A model generated the notes under the pieces. That model was not told where the DNA came from, made no database searches, and was given only the letters and a program-made list of their open reading frames with translations. From NCBI RefSeq assembly GCF_014851395.1, contig NW_024040374.1, positions 26,678,772-26,742,771 on the forward strand: a DNA stretch of 64,000 nt, read 5' to 3'. Shown here piece by piece: positions 35,801-46,863 of the stretch (positions within the stretch are counted from its first letter, which is position 1; each line of letters starts with the position of its first letter). The position numbers and the translations under genes are program-made. This stretch comes from Micropterus salmoides (taxonomy: Eukaryota > Chordata > Actinopteri > Centrarchiformes > Centrarchidae).

Positions 35801-36413
35801 GTTAACATTGTAAGCTAGCTTACTTCTGTCTTACATCACGATTGCTGACTGGCTCCACAGTGTAGCGGACTTGAAAAAAGACCCACCCCACTCTGCCTCT
35901 GATTGGCTGTTGGGTTGAGGCATTAGAGTGACGATTGGTTAGGCAGAGCCAAGGTTAGGGGTAAATATAACGGGTGGGCCTAAATGCAACGAACGAACGC
36001 CCCACCCTCCACCCCCAAATATTTTCTCATCGGATCTGCACAAATCACGTAGGTGACCCATTTTGGTTTCAAAACGGAGAAAGGTGAGGTGTTTGCATGC
36101 CTGTATAGTGCTTGATGCAGGTAGAAATAATGCACTAGGCCTATAGACATGTGGACTTCACAGAAGTGTTGCCATTGGTAATAATGAGTAGTACAGGTGA
36201 ATGTCTAATGGTTTACTACTTACCACGTTGCAAAATAATGAACAGATATTGAAAATATTACAGTTTTCAGGGATGGGTGAGAAGTACAATTGAAGTACAA
36301 TTTCTTTGTCACTCTTTGCAGACTAACCTTTTAGTGCCGCAACAATCCTTTCCCTCATGTTACCTTACATGCAATTGCTTTCAATGAGTTCTATGTAATG
36401 AGGTGTACAGATT
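32819..36413. other. Intron, mostly unrecognised
   Basis: AT-rich sequence with scattered low-complexity runs. A C/G-richer stretch at 35600-36070 ('gacatgtccccagcgtcccc', 'gacccattttggtttcaaaa') looks like a fragment of a dispersed repeat, but I cannot name it. No exon-like sequence was seen. Confidence 0.45.
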
Positions 36414-36600
36414 TCAGTATCATAATCGGCATTGGGAGAACAAAATTTGGATCAGTGCATCCCTACTATCTGCAAATGACCAAAGTATATCTCAACTGAC
36501 CCACCCTCCCAGCCACACTTACTGTACATAGGAACACATTGGTCGGCATCGGCTAAGATGCTGACATTAAGCTGATCAGCTATCGGCCAAACATTGCCTA
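36414..36600 (-). repeat. Degenerate hAT-like end (complement TAGGGATGCACTGATCC)
   Basis: 'ggatcagtgcatcccta' at about 36450-36466 is the complement of a TAGGGATGCACTGATCC end. Adjacent 'ggtcggcatcggct' and 'cagctatcggcc' resemble the interior of the same hAT family. No matching 8-bp duplication was found. Confidence 0.5.
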
Positions 36601-37424
36601 TCCACATTAAATACATTGATGCAATATAATAAATACATTTGCAGGTGAACATGCTAACATGCAAAAAGCTGCCTCAGAGACTTTGCAGCTTGGAATTCAC
36701 AATAAATGCATCTTCTGTTAATGTGAAGGCAGTGGAAGGATTTTACTTTAAAACCTAAAGTGTTGACAATGACACAGTTAGCTGACATTACCAAAGATTT
36801 GCGCCCTGTAGTTTTTCTAAAAGTAGATTTAGACATTTTCTGCACTTTTGGTTGGGTGGCCATTTGCCCTAAAACACAGACCTCATAACAAAATACAGTG
36901 TCAGACGTGATCTTGATCAGATAAGCTGCCTAAGAAAACGCCTTCTGTTTTTTTCTCAACTTTACTTTAAATCTTTTTCCCTCAGAATGTCTATTTTACC
37001 GTCGATACTCTATCCATTTCTTAAACCTATACCTCTCCTTTCCTAGACCATTCACACACACTCACCCATCTCTCACCAATTTCTGTCTTTCCTTCTTTTT
37101 CTATATCCATTCTAGACTCCCTCATCCCTCTCTGATCTGCCTCTCCCCTTCCTTTCCTCTTCTCATCCAGTAAGTTAAAGCCTCTTTTGCTTCAGGCTCA
37201 TAAACTCTGGTGAGTTGAGATTTAAAAAAAAAAGGAGTATAAAGTCACACAACCTTTGCAAGCACCTTTATGAGAGAGCAATGTCCCATAAAGATAATAT
37301 CTGTCAATTGTAAATACATGTATCGTAAAGCCTAAAGTTCTACGGCAGTGAACAATGAAAATATCATTTGTACATTTGAGCAGGCCATTCAAACAAGAAT
37401 CCAGGGAGACGTAAGCAAGATATA

Positions 37425-38025
37425 ACATTTTTCAGTCTGGACACTCAGGTCGCATTTGATGCGACTTTGACGTCACTGTAGAGCAGCTGTTCTGCTGTAG
37501 ACGGAGCCGCGCTGAACGAAAAAGCTCCACAAAAAGCCATTATTAGACATGTGGCTCGCTTCCTTCTCTACCTCGCTATCATCTGCTCACAAATTCCCTT
37601 TCTTATACCTGAAATTCACCGATCTCTCTTCTGAATTACGTGCATGCTATTTGTCTGAGTGGTCACAGTGGGGAGAGAGACATGGGAGGGAGGGAGTTGT
37701 GGGGCAGTTGTGTTTTACAGCGCCAGAAACCGTACAGAAAAGAACAGAAAGATCTGAACACTTGTCATAATTTGGGTGAAACGTGACCCGTGAGAGGACA
37801 ATGAAAAACAGGAGTCTCCTTCTGTAGCCTGCAACAGCGTGCTGCATGTGACGTCGTGTTCTTCTTCTGCGCATGCGGGTCACTTTCAGGCCGCGGACAG
37901 TTCACACTGGAGTCTGATATGGGCCAAAATTTAAATTATAATGTGAACTGTCAAACAAAAAAAAAATCGGATCTGGGAAAAAAATGGAATTGAGCATTAA
38001 GCCCTGCAGTCTGAACAAAGCCTTA
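37425..38025. mobile_element. Putative MITE next to gabrg3 exon 3
   Basis: The right part reads, on the minus strand, GGCTTTGTTCAGACTGC, then 'ttaatgctcaattcc', 'gatccgattttt' and 'ttcacattataatttaaatt'. It is an element I remember as repeated in percomorph fish. The left end 'ttcagtctggacactcagg' is its weak inverted partner (TTCAGTCTG against TTCAGACTG). The body is GC-rich with CpG (ACGTC, GCGCATGCG). The end lies about 100 bp downstream of the exon 3 donor. There is no coding capacity. Confidence 0.6.
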
Positions 38026-38125
38026 GTGCCACCATGAAGACTTGCATATGAACAGATGCAGAGCTGTGTGCATACAAAGTGTGAATATAGGAAGTACTTA
38101 ACCATAATGAAAGGGATGGACTTAC

Positions 38126-38193
38126 CATATTTATGGATGACACCGGTCCGATGCTGTTCACAAATATGTCGACATCTATAACAGTTGGTTTAA
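38126..38193 (-). CDS. gabrg3: GABA-A receptor gamma-3 subunit, exon 3 (68 bp)
   Basis: The minus strand shows a TTTCCACAG acceptor and a GTAAGT donor. The 68 bp read as TT plus 22 codons, giving KPTVIDVDIFVNSIGPVSS then INM. The short exon with this length and phase is the third coding exon of vertebrate GABA-A gamma genes. The VIDVDI and PVSSINM residues fit gamma-3 rather than gamma-1 or gamma-2 from memory. It encodes the first strands of the extracellular domain. It ends in phase 0 and joins exon 4 at EYQID. The upstream exon with the signal peptide and N-terminal segment was not found. Confidence 0.93.
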
Positions 38194-39779
38194 CTGTGGA
38201 AAAGAAAACAGCAAAATAATTATTGATCAGGTCTTTCATTTGGGCACCATACCTGCCTCTTTTGTAAATCTAAGAGTGGCAAAGTGAAGGTGGATTGATG
38301 AGACTTTGTTGTTCTGAATCCTTTGAAGAGCAAACAGCTGCTGTGTGAAGCATTCCTCAGGGAGCTGTGGTTGTTAATGATGACCCACAATAGTTTTTTA
38401 ATCACACAAACTTCTGTCATAAAACACCTCTTCAAGTGTTCTCCTGAATGCAGCAATTATGAATCCATGCATTTGTAGTGAACCAGCCAGTGTTGGTTTA
38501 ATTATTTTATACCAAAAAGGAAGAATCTAGAATCTCTCTCTGTCTCTCCCAGAGAGATAGAGGGGGGGTTGAGATATCAACCCTCAACAGACAACTGAAG
38601 AACAGCAAAGGAGGGGGTGAAAGGTTTACTCCACTCCCAAGTGCTGTTTGGGCAGTTTCGACCATAAAACCTACCACCTCCGGTGAAGTTGAGATAACAG
38701 ACTCATGCTTGACTGTTAAAATGACAATATTAACCTTGTCCAGAGACTAACCTCACCCTGAACTCGGCTATCAGGACCTCTTTGGACCGAGGTCAGGAAA
38801 CTCTAAATGCTCCCCAAGACCAAAAGGGCAGGATAACCATGGTAATGACGTTCCCCTTTCAGATTACCTCAGACATCAAAGAACACTCACTATTCACACC
38901 CACTTGTGAAACTGGTGAGGAAAGCCAGACGCCAGAGAAGGAACAGCCTCAAATTCCTTGTGTGAACAAGAATATTGTATAAACAAGCCTTATTACCTTG
39001 TTTGAAATAAATAATCTTTAAGTTCCTTAGTGGCGTGCCACTTCAATTTGAGTAGTTCTATTACCATGTTCTTGTTAGAAACTGTGTTGAAAAGAAGAAA
39101 CCATAAATAAGTTAATTTTGCAGTGCTCTTTAATCTTCAGCAATGCTCACCGAAATTCTAGCATTTAATTTGTTGTAACTAATGTTGTTCCAAGCACCTT
39201 TATATACTTTCTTTATAAATGATATGGTACAGAAATATTGTCATGTGTTAAATAACCATGGAGTTAGTTAAGTAGATAGTCAGAAGATTCCCAGGTCGTC
39301 TCATGGAACCAGTATCCCCCCAGAGGACAAATTAAGTATTTCATGTCATTGTTCTTTAATGCCTCTCCTTGCGCTTGATTTATATACTGTTTCATTGCTT
39401 GTAATCTGATGCCACGCTCTTATAACTTCGTTATATACTTTCTAAAAATGTTTAACCACCAGTATTCTCCTGGAAGTATTCAGTTAAGATGCTCTTGCAT
39501 CTCCTGTGATCTCTATGAAATGTATAACTGGTAACTATTATAATTGTTACTTAAACGATTATTAATAGCTTTTCTTTTCCTTTTATCAAATGCTTAAAAC
39601 TCAGAACGGTATAACTGTTTATGACATTTAAGAGTGGATTTTGTATAGGTATTTGATTAAAAACGCGCAAATAGACTTTAAGAACATATTAAAGTTAAGA
39701 CACAGAAGTCTCGGGGGAAACAAAGCCCTCCCCCTGGGAACACGCCCCAAGCAACAAAACACAGCGCCACATGCGCTCT

Positions 39780-40683
39780 CGCTTAAGCTCAGCACCGGAG
39801 CGTGCTCCGTGTCCAAGCAACGCCAACGCCCAAGATTTTGACCCAGCATTGTCTGTGAAATTTTCTTTGTCTTCCAGCAACGTACTTAGCCATATTCACG
39901 TTTTGTTTGTTAAAAGTTATCTGTCAAGTGTTTCTTTTAACTGCGAGGTGTCCACACTTGACAAGGACCAGACTTCGGATTTCACTCAGAATAATTTATT
40001 TGAATAATTGAACAGGAGTTGAACAGTATAGGTGAAAAACCTTTAAACACAGAAATAAAAAGCATTTTGAATAAACAGGTATTTCCACAGTAAACACAAG
40101 TCAAGGTAAATATTTCAAAAACGGTAAGTATATTTAAATTCAATATTATTCTTCACATTTCACCAAACTAATTATGCATTTTAATTAATCTTTAACAAAA
40201 AACAATTTTGGCTTACTATTTAAGCATTCATTTACACAAATTAGGTAGAAAACCCACACATTTTAACCATATATATCCATGCATTTGAACATAGTTTCTC
40301 CCTCTCTTCAACCATGCAGCGACAACTTTAACACACCCATATTAACACCTAAACAGAAAAGATTTAAACAACGTTCAAGTGAGCTTACCGATAGCCCGTC
40401 AAAATCAAAAGTCTCATTCCCCGCAGTGGATGTGTGCTGCTCATTCCGTCGTGTCAGTCCATTTCCACCAGCCAAATGACTGCGTTATATGCTCCCGCTG
40501 ATTGAAGTGTGTGCGAGCTTCTGATTGCTCAATCCAATTCACCTGGTCGAGGGTGCGCCAGGGCGCGCACGCACGGTCACACGCGGCTGCCGATGCAGAG
40601 CGGGGCGGCACGCAGGTGAGACGGCATGCAAGAGGAGGCGGGCACACGGGAGACAGGCGCACCTCTGCCAGATCAGCGCGACA
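39780..40683 (-). repeat. BEL 3' LTR
   Basis: 904 bp identical in all parts I compared to 46864-47767. On the minus strand it begins TGTCGCGCTGATCTGG at 40683. Its far boundary at 39780 (…GCTTAAGCG) is the point where the two copies diverge. The true LTR could extend further left if the 5' copy has lost its end. Confidence 0.9.
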
Positions 40684-40693
40684 CCTCCCACTC
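40684..40693 (-). promoter_or_regulatory. BEL polypurine tract
   Basis: On the minus strand GAGTGGGAGG directly precedes TGTCGCGC of the 3' LTR, which fixes that LTR boundary. Confidence 0.85.
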
Positions 40694-40729
40694 GATCTTT
40701 ACGTGGCGGCGCCCAGAAAGATCGTACTC

Positions 40730-41665
40730 TCAGGTGGGCTGGTCTCTGACTTGATCCTCCCATGGTATGAGGACCACAAGGCGCCGGACGTCCCGATGCA
40801 GTATGGTACTTGATCCAGGATCTGCGGCACCAGGTCTTGAGCTTCTCACAGAGATGCTGGAACTTGGGGAGACTCTCACATGAACATCTCGAACGACACC
40901 TCTGAAATCAGGATTTGCGCCGATGACTCTTGCAAGCCTGAACTGCCCTCTCAGTGCATTTTGGTCGCAGAGCCAAACTATGTCTCCAATGGTAACGTTC
41001 CTTTCAGCAGTATGCCACTTACTGCGAATGAACAGGTTCGGGCCAGCAAGTTGGCTCCAGGACTTCCAGAAGTTGTTTACTATCGTTTGCACTTCTTTGA
41101 GCCTCTTGAATGGGTAGGTGGTGTAGTCGACAGTTTTGAAGTCTCCACTTTGTGTAGCTCGACCAAGCAATAAGTTGTTTGGCGTGATGTACTGGATGCG
41201 CTCTTCTCGGCTTTGGACTCTGGCGTCAATGGGTCTCTCATTGGCAAGATTAGCAGCTAGCTGGAGCACTGTCAGGAACTCACTGAAGGTAAGACCTTCT
41301 ACATTGCCAAGGCTTTGGAGGGCTCTCTTGGTGACTCTGACAGCAGCTTCGGCGGCTCCGTTTCGGTGAGGTGAATCGGCCGGGAGGATTTTCCACATCC
41401 AGGTCGTCTCATTTTTGGCAGCATACTCTTCAAGTGACTCTTTGCTCTGTTGATTCAGGTAAGTGTACATCTCTTCTAGGACAGGTCTCGCTCCGACAAA
41501 GTTCGTACCAGGATCAGACCAGATTTTACGGGGATGGCCTCGGACAGCGGTGAATCTCTGGTAGGTAAGCAGGAAGCTCTCTGTTGATAGTGTGTTTGCC
41601 AGCTCGACATGAATGGCTCGGCTGGACATACAGCAAAACACGACGCCCCATACTTTCATGGTCAC
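40730..41665 (-). CDS. BEL integrase core and C-terminal region
   Basis: A 311-codon frame with no true ATG at its upstream end. It begins within the integrase core (KVWGVVFCCMSSRAIHVELA), continues to WSDPGTNFVG with the second catalytic Asp, then HRNGAAEAAVRVTKRAL with the catalytic Glu. A DUF5641-like C-terminus follows (LFIRSKWHTAERNVTIGDIV, GQFRLARVIG). The first catalytic Asp block (VDLFGPYH) lies just upstream near 41700 in another frame. It is separated by a single-base frameshift at about 41670. The enzyme would insert the element into DNA. Confidence 0.9.
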   Translation of the reverse strand: MTMKVWGVVFCCMSSRAIHVELANTLSTESFLLTYQRFTAVRGHPRKIWSDPGTNFVGARPVLEEMYTYLNQQSKESLEEYAAKNETTWMWKILPADSPHRNGAAEAAVRVTKRALQSLGNVEGLTFSEFLTVLQLAANLANERPIDARVQSREERIQYITPNNLLLGRATQSGDFKTVDYTTYPFKRLKEVQTIVNNFWKSWSQLAGPNLFIRSKWHTAERNVTIGDIVWLCDQNALRGQFRLARVIGANPDFRGVVRDVHVRVSPSSSISVRSSRPGAADPGSSTILHRDVRRLVVLIPWEDQVRDQPT

Positions 41666-41684
41666 TCTCTTTTGACATCATCCT

Positions 41685-44171
41685 TCACATGGTAAGGTCC
41701 AAACAGGTCAACGGACGTAAACTCGAATGGTGCAGCAGGACTAGACCTCTCATCAGGTAAGTTTCCCATATTTGCTTGCAGGTTCTTGCTTTTGCTTTCT
41801 TGCAGACGATACACTTGTCAACGACTTTTTGGGCAATGACCCTTCCTCTGATGACCCACGCCTTTATCCTCATCCGCAGCAGGGTTCCCGCCACACCTTC
41901 ATGTCCCTTACTGTGTGCTTCTCTGGCTAGCAGGGTAGATAACCAGGCTTGGAAAGGTAGGAGGGGAACAGCTCTGCGGTCTTCTTTGAAGGTCTGGATT
42001 CTCCCACCACAAACTAGAAGTCCACTTGTTTGGTCTCTGTAGACGACTAATCTGTCTGTTGTGGTGCCTGGGAAGTTGACGCCCTCTTGTGCTGCTAGGC
42101 AAAGGTCTCGAAACACGTCCCGTCTCTCTCTGACTGTAAGGATACCCGAGGATGGTACTGCCTCCCACTTTTCTTGGTCTCTGGTTTCGGCACTTAAGAA
42201 CTTTTTAGCTGCTCTCCAGATCCAAGCCACAGTCCCAATCAGCCTTCTCAGGTTGCTGAAGCGCTTTCCATCGACTAGATGCCGGACTGCTGCTCCTGCT
42301 GGTGGTCTTTCATACTCTAGCTGGGCTGGATTTTGTGCCGTTTTCAGGCGACATCTGGAGAGTAGTGCTACGAATGTTTTTTTCTGGATCCTTGTGACTT
42401 TGTCTCGAGCTTGGGCCGCGACGTCTCTGGCGGATTTCTTTGGCCACTCATCGTCAGGAAGTTGGAGGAACTTTGGACCCGACTGCCACTCGGAGTCCTC
42501 AGTTAGGGCATCTGGACTGGCCCCTCTAGTGATGATATCTGCGATGTTTGCTGGCCCTGGAATCCACCACCAGTCTTGGACGTCGGTACTGCTCTGGATC
42601 TCACCAACGCGATTTGCGAAGAAAGTCTGGTAGCCATAACTCTCACGCTGTATTGCACCCAGGACTGTTTGACTGTCGACAAGATGATACCATTTCTTGA
42701 CCTGGAGTCGGCAGTGTCTCTGGAAGTAGGTCTTGAGGCGGGCTGCGAAGACTGCTCCGCATATCTCAGCTTTTACAGGATCCCCTTTGTGGTCAAGGGG
42801 GGTCAGCTTGGATTTGGATTCGACCAGTCTCACAACGACACCACGGCTGCAACTCCAGCGAAGATACATCACTGCGCCATATGCGTGTTGGCTGCCATCA
42901 GAGAATGTGATTGCACTGGGCTCTGCGCAGAGATCTGGTGGAGTCAGGGATCTGGTGAAACGAAGTTGGCTCAGGTCAGCATATTCTTCCAATAGCTTTA
43001 TAGCGTCTTCTCTGAGACCTTCAGACAAAGCAGCATCCCACGAGTCTTCTAGCCAGTATTTTACCTTGGCTTCTTGAAAAGCTCTCCTGACCAGGATGGC
43101 ACCCTTTTGTTTGACAGGAGTCACAAGGCCGAGTGGGTCATACAGGCTAGAAACCTGGCTTAGCAGCTCTCGTCTGGTGAGTGGATCAGGTGTTTGATTT
43201 CTGACCTCCTGTCTGAGCAGGTTTTGACCAAGGCGCATCTTTCTCCTTTTCTTTGAGAAGTTAACTGCAACCATGACATGGAGTTTGTCGTCATTGATGG
43301 TGTAACCAAGGCCAAGGGCTTTGTTGTCGTCTTTTGTCAGCTGGTTTGGTAGGATCATAGTCTTTGGTATCTCATCCTTGGGTTCTTTCCTCCCACCTTG
43401 AATGGAGTAAACCCAGGGCTTTATGTGGAATCCTCCAGCTTTCAGGATGTGTTTGATGTTGGCTGTGAGGCATTTCAGATGGTCAAGGTCGTTATGTGAA
43501 GTCAGGATGTCGTCGACGTATACATCTTCTCCCAGCACGCGTCTCTCTTCCTTGAAGTGACTGAATGAAGGTAAGTTCGCAGTTTCTCGCATGGCGACTT
43601 GGGCTATGCAACCGGCAGGTTTGTCTCCGATGTTGACTCTTGTTATGGCAAAATCTTCTATTTCGGCATCTTCACTGTCACGCCACAGGAATCTGTGCAG
43701 GTGGACCTCTCGATCTTCCAGCCAGACAGAGTTGTACATCTTCCGGATGTCTCCAAGGGCAGCGTAGACACCAGTTCGGAACCTCAATAAGACAGCTCGG
43801 ATTGGGTTCAGGACATCAGGACCTTTGATGAGGATGTCGTTCAGACTGAGACCTCTGCACTTTTGGCTGCTGTTCCACACTAGTCTGACTGGGGTGGAGA
43901 CTGAGTGTGGGTTTAGTGCAATGAGATGACTTATGTACCACACTGGCCCGGTCCAACTCTGCAGAATGTCTTTGGACAGCTTCATTGCGGCCCTGCGGTT
44001 CACCATCTCATGGATCTGTGCAGCGTAGGCCGCCTTCCACTCAGGTTCTTTTGATAGCTGCTTCTCAGTTCTGAGAATGTTGCCTCTACTGCTTTCCTGT
44101 TGTTTGGCAGGTTGCTGGATCTTCTGTCCACGGATACTTAGCATGCCAGTGTGGTTCGGTGCTGTGTACAT
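41685..44171 (-). CDS. BEL RT-RNase H-integrase zinc finger segment
   Basis: An 828-codon frame. RT motifs are WTGPVWYISHLIALNPHS, VRLVWNSSQK, YAALGDIRKMYNSVWL with the first catalytic Asp, and the catalytic GEDVYVDDILTSH at about residue 217. LTRRELLSQVSSLYDPLGL follows, then RNase H with TFSDGSQHAYGAV (about 430), KAEICGAVFAARL, and WYHLVDSQTVLG. The integrase zinc-finger residues are HSKGHEGV and CIVCKKAKA (about 745-790). Two single-base shifts near 44100-44130 separate it from gag-protease. Another near 41790 precedes the integrase. The initial ATG at 44171 is probably fortuitous, because Pao elements usually have one long ORF. Confidence 0.92.
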   Translation of the reverse strand: MYTAPNHTGMLSIRGQKIQQPAKQQESSRGNILRTEKQLSKEPEWKAAYAAQIHEMVNRRAAMKLSKDILQSWTGPVWYISHLIALNPHSVSTPVRLVWNSSQKCRGLSLNDILIKGPDVLNPIRAVLLRFRTGVYAALGDIRKMYNSVWLEDREVHLHRFLWRDSEDAEIEDFAITRVNIGDKPAGCIAQVAMRETANLPSFSHFKEERRVLGEDVYVDDILTSHNDLDHLKCLTANIKHILKAGGFHIKPWVYSIQGGRKEPKDEIPKTMILPNQLTKDDNKALGLGYTINDDKLHVMVAVNFSKKRRKMRLGQNLLRQEVRNQTPDPLTRRELLSQVSSLYDPLGLVTPVKQKGAILVRRAFQEAKVKYWLEDSWDAALSEGLREDAIKLLEEYADLSQLRFTRSLTPPDLCAEPSAITFSDGSQHAYGAVMYLRWSCSRGVVVRLVESKSKLTPLDHKGDPVKAEICGAVFAARLKTYFQRHCRLQVKKWYHLVDSQTVLGAIQRESYGYQTFFANRVGEIQSSTDVQDWWWIPGPANIADIITRGASPDALTEDSEWQSGPKFLQLPDDEWPKKSARDVAAQARDKVTRIQKKTFVALLSRCRLKTAQNPAQLEYERPPAGAAVRHLVDGKRFSNLRRLIGTVAWIWRAAKKFLSAETRDQEKWEAVPSSGILTVRERRDVFRDLCLAAQEGVNFPGTTTDRLVVYRDQTSGLLVCGGRIQTFKEDRRAVPLLPFQAWLSTLLAREAHSKGHEGVAGTLLRMRIKAWVIRGRVIAQKVVDKCIVCKKAKARTCKQIWETYLMRGLVLLHHSSLRPLTCLDLTM

Positions 44172-46722
44172 CTCCAGTCGTGTATGTCAAACCATTTCTT
44201 ATGATCTCCATCTCCCTTTCTTCTGCAAGAGTTATCTCCTTTCCCCCTGGCTGGCAGTTCCCGCAGCGACACCCTCCACATCTCGGCTGACAGGCGGCTC
44301 CGATGCTCTCCCACCTCCACCACTTCAGAAAGTCTTTGCTGCTGGTGGCTGTGTTAGACTGGGTCTCGGGGTGGTCGGGATACTGGCAGGAAATTGGGTC
44401 TGTCTTGAATTCGAGATATTTGACTGCTGAAGTTCTCATTGATCTGGCGAAGTGAGTCTTGGACGAATGGGCCATCAGGGTGACTTCCTCAAAGAGGTCT
44501 GGATGCATGCCCCCGACTGTCTTGCCTAGTGGACCCTCCCAGAGCACCAGGTCACCAATTGAACGGATTTTTTGGGGCACCAGCTGGCCTTCTTTGTGGC
44601 TGATCAGAAGCTGGATTTCTCTGGGTCTGATGAAGTCTTTGAGGGGAACATCAGGAAAGATTTTCTGCAGCTTGTCAGGTTGAACATGTCGGTGCACCTC
44701 TGCAATTTTGTCAAGTCCGTAGCAGATCAGTTGGTGAGACTTCAGAGTTCCTTTTGGAGTCCTGACTCTGATCTTGAGGAGGTAGCGCTTTGTAGCGACA
44801 GATACTTTCATCCCTCCGACGCCATGGACGACTAGTGCGACATCTTCACTGCGAAGGTTCAGCTTGCTTGCAGCTCTGTGGGTTATGTAATTTGTGTCAG
44901 ACGCCAGGTCAATAAGTGTTCCGATTCTTTGCCCGTCATTGGCAGTGACGTTAAGGAGCATCAGGATCACAGGGTACTCGTGCAGACCAGTCTCCTCCAG
45001 AAGGCCTCTCTCTCCTCTCTCTGCTGCAGTGGAGTTGTATGCTCGAGATGCGATGTTGCAGAAAGCATTGCGACACTGCTGCGCTAGCTCAGGTGAAAGT
45101 TTGGAAAGAAACTCTTCCTGGGCCTCGGTGTAATTTTTCCCCTCAGCTCTCACCGGACCAAACTTGGGTCTTTGGGACAGCTGTCTGGGTAAGGGACAGA
45201 GAAGGTAGTGGTGTTGGTCTCTGCACTCTGGATTCCCACACAGGTAAGTAGTTTTTCTGCAGGGTTCATTGTGGATTTCGAGGCACCTCTTGCAGGCTCC
45301 GAGCTGTTGCACTGCGTCCTTCTTTTCCTGGAGCTTTGTGGTAGTTCTAAACCTCCTGCAGATGTAGAGCTTTCTTTTGTGTTTTGGATCTCCGCAGATG
45401 ATGCAGCCTCCTAATTCACTGCTGGATTTAGTTGTCCTTGTTCGGGCATACTTTGTTTGAAACCTGGTCTTCTCCTTGGCAGGGTCAATGTCTCTCAGCT
45501 GTTCTAACTGCTCGTAGATAGACTCTTGGGATTGGAGGTATGCCAGTAGCTTGTCAAAGCGGTTCTGGTGGCTTACAGCATTTCTTGGGTCAGCAGCGTG
45601 GGTAAGCCAGTCTTTCTTCAGGGACTCTGGCAGCTTGCTCTCGATGGATTTTATTACTAGTGGGTTTTTTATGGCATCTGCATTGCTTAGTTCATTTAAA
45701 TCATAGAGGGCCTTTTCCACTGCTTGGATGAGCTCTACGATTCTTCTTGGGTGGTTACCACGAACAGGTGGGATAGCTTGTAGCTCCTCGACAATCTCAA
45801 TAGCGATGGTGGCTTGGTTTCCGTAGCGGTTCTCTAGGACTCTGAAGATCTCGTCTGCTGAGGTGTAAGTAGAGAGCCGTAGATCCTTGGCCACTCTTTC
45901 GTCGAGGCTATCAAGTAGTTGAAATTTCTTCACCTCTTTGGATCCGGTTGGTTCACCTTGCTTCTGTAGAGCCTCCCATTCTTTCTTCCATCTGTAATAC
46001 TCACGCTGGCTGCCGGTAAACTTTGGTAAAGCTGTGGCTTTTAGCTTTATGGCTGCAACAGGGGCTGCGCTGTGGGCTGTGACTGGTACTCTGTTGCTGT
46101 CCTCTTTAATACTTGCTGCTCCAATCAGGGCGGCTTTCCTCGACACCAGCTTGGGAAGGAGGGTTTCGAGCTCCGTTAGCCGACGATTGAAATCTTGCTT
46201 CTCGGCTCGTGGAGCCCAGCGGTTCCAGGTCTGGTGCGCTTCTTTGGCTTTGTGCACCAGGCTCTCTAAATGGCGGAGCATAAAGTCATATGCCTCCAGG
46301 GGTGTGTCAGGCTGAGTGGAGGAGACGTTCTCGCACTCTGCCTCTGCAGCTTTTAGAGCAAGGGTCAGTTCTCTTTCACCACATGAGGCCCATAATGTCT
46401 CCTGGACAAGGTGCTTTACCTCTTTTAACTTCTGCTCACACTCTTTCTCCGTCTTCTCTATGTCAGCTCTCTGTTGGTCGCTTAACTCAGGTGCGCCCTC
46501 TGCTTCGGTTCCTTTGCCCTGTGCAATGTAAGCAGCCTCAAGCTCCTCATTTGCATCCATCACTTTAGCGCCCTCTGCTGTGAGTCTTTTGAAGTTATCT
46601 TGCAGCTCCTCCACAGACATCTCCATGTGGGTCCTCGTTATATGGTTGGTGAGTCGGGAAAAAAGTCTCTTTACTGTAGTTCGCTCTGTTTTCAGCTCTT
46701 CGAGTGACTTGGACTCGGCCAT
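44086..46722 (-). CDS. BEL gag-protease
   Basis: 878 codons starting at an ATG (46720-46722, MAESKSLEELKTE). The N-terminal 230 residues are charged and likely coiled coil. A DUF1759-like gag region follows from about 232 (LPKFTGSQREYYRWKKEW, IKSIESKLPESLKKDWL). Zinc-binding clusters are at about 437-515 (CIICGDPKHKRKL, CKRCLEIHNEPC, CGNPECRDQHHYLLC). A Pao-type aspartic protease lies at about 590-680 (GTLIDLASDTNYITHRAAS). The frame then reaches the start of the RT region (HWHAKYPWTEDP) and ends at a stop near 44086 because of a frameshift. It would form virus-like particles and process them. Confidence 0.92.
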   Translation of the reverse strand: MAESKSLEELKTERTTVKRLFSRLTNHITRTHMEMSVEELQDNFKRLTAEGAKVMDANEELEAAYIAQGKGTEAEGAPELSDQQRADIEKTEKECEQKLKEVKHLVQETLWASCGERELTLALKAAEAECENVSSTQPDTPLEAYDFMLRHLESLVHKAKEAHQTWNRWAPRAEKQDFNRRLTELETLLPKLVSRKAALIGAASIKEDSNRVPVTAHSAAPVAAIKLKATALPKFTGSQREYYRWKKEWEALQKQGEPTGSKEVKKFQLLDSLDERVAKDLRLSTYTSADEIFRVLENRYGNQATIAIEIVEELQAIPPVRGNHPRRIVELIQAVEKALYDLNELSNADAIKNPLVIKSIESKLPESLKKDWLTHAADPRNAVSHQNRFDKLLAYLQSQESIYEQLEQLRDIDPAKEKTRFQTKYARTRTTKSSSELGGCIICGDPKHKRKLYICRRFRTTTKLQEKKDAVQQLGACKRCLEIHNEPCRKTTYLCGNPECRDQHHYLLCPLPRQLSQRPKFGPVRAEGKNYTEAQEEFLSKLSPELAQQCRNAFCNIASRAYNSTAAERGERGLLEETGLHEYPVILMLLNVTANDGQRIGTLIDLASDTNYITHRAASKLNLRSEDVALVVHGVGGMKVSVATKRYLLKIRVRTPKGTLKSHQLICYGLDKIAEVHRHVQPDKLQKIFPDVPLKDFIRPREIQLLISHKEGQLVPQKIRSIGDLVLWEGPLGKTVGGMHPDLFEEVTLMAHSSKTHFARSMRTSAVKYLEFKTDPISCQYPDHPETQSNTATSSKDFLKWWRWESIGAACQPRCGGCRCGNCQPGGKEITLAEEREMEIIRNGLTYTTGDVHSTEPHWHAKYPWTEDPATCQTTGKQ

Positions 46723-46863
46723 GTTGCCTTTTTTGGCTGTTGGACTGACAGGTGAACGGCAGGTAGTTGATTTCCTCCAGGCCCCCAGGTGGAGTCTTCT
46801 CCCTCTTTGTGGTGGGCTCTTGTGGAGTCTTCACTTGTCACGGCCGGTTTCCTACTGTCAGCA

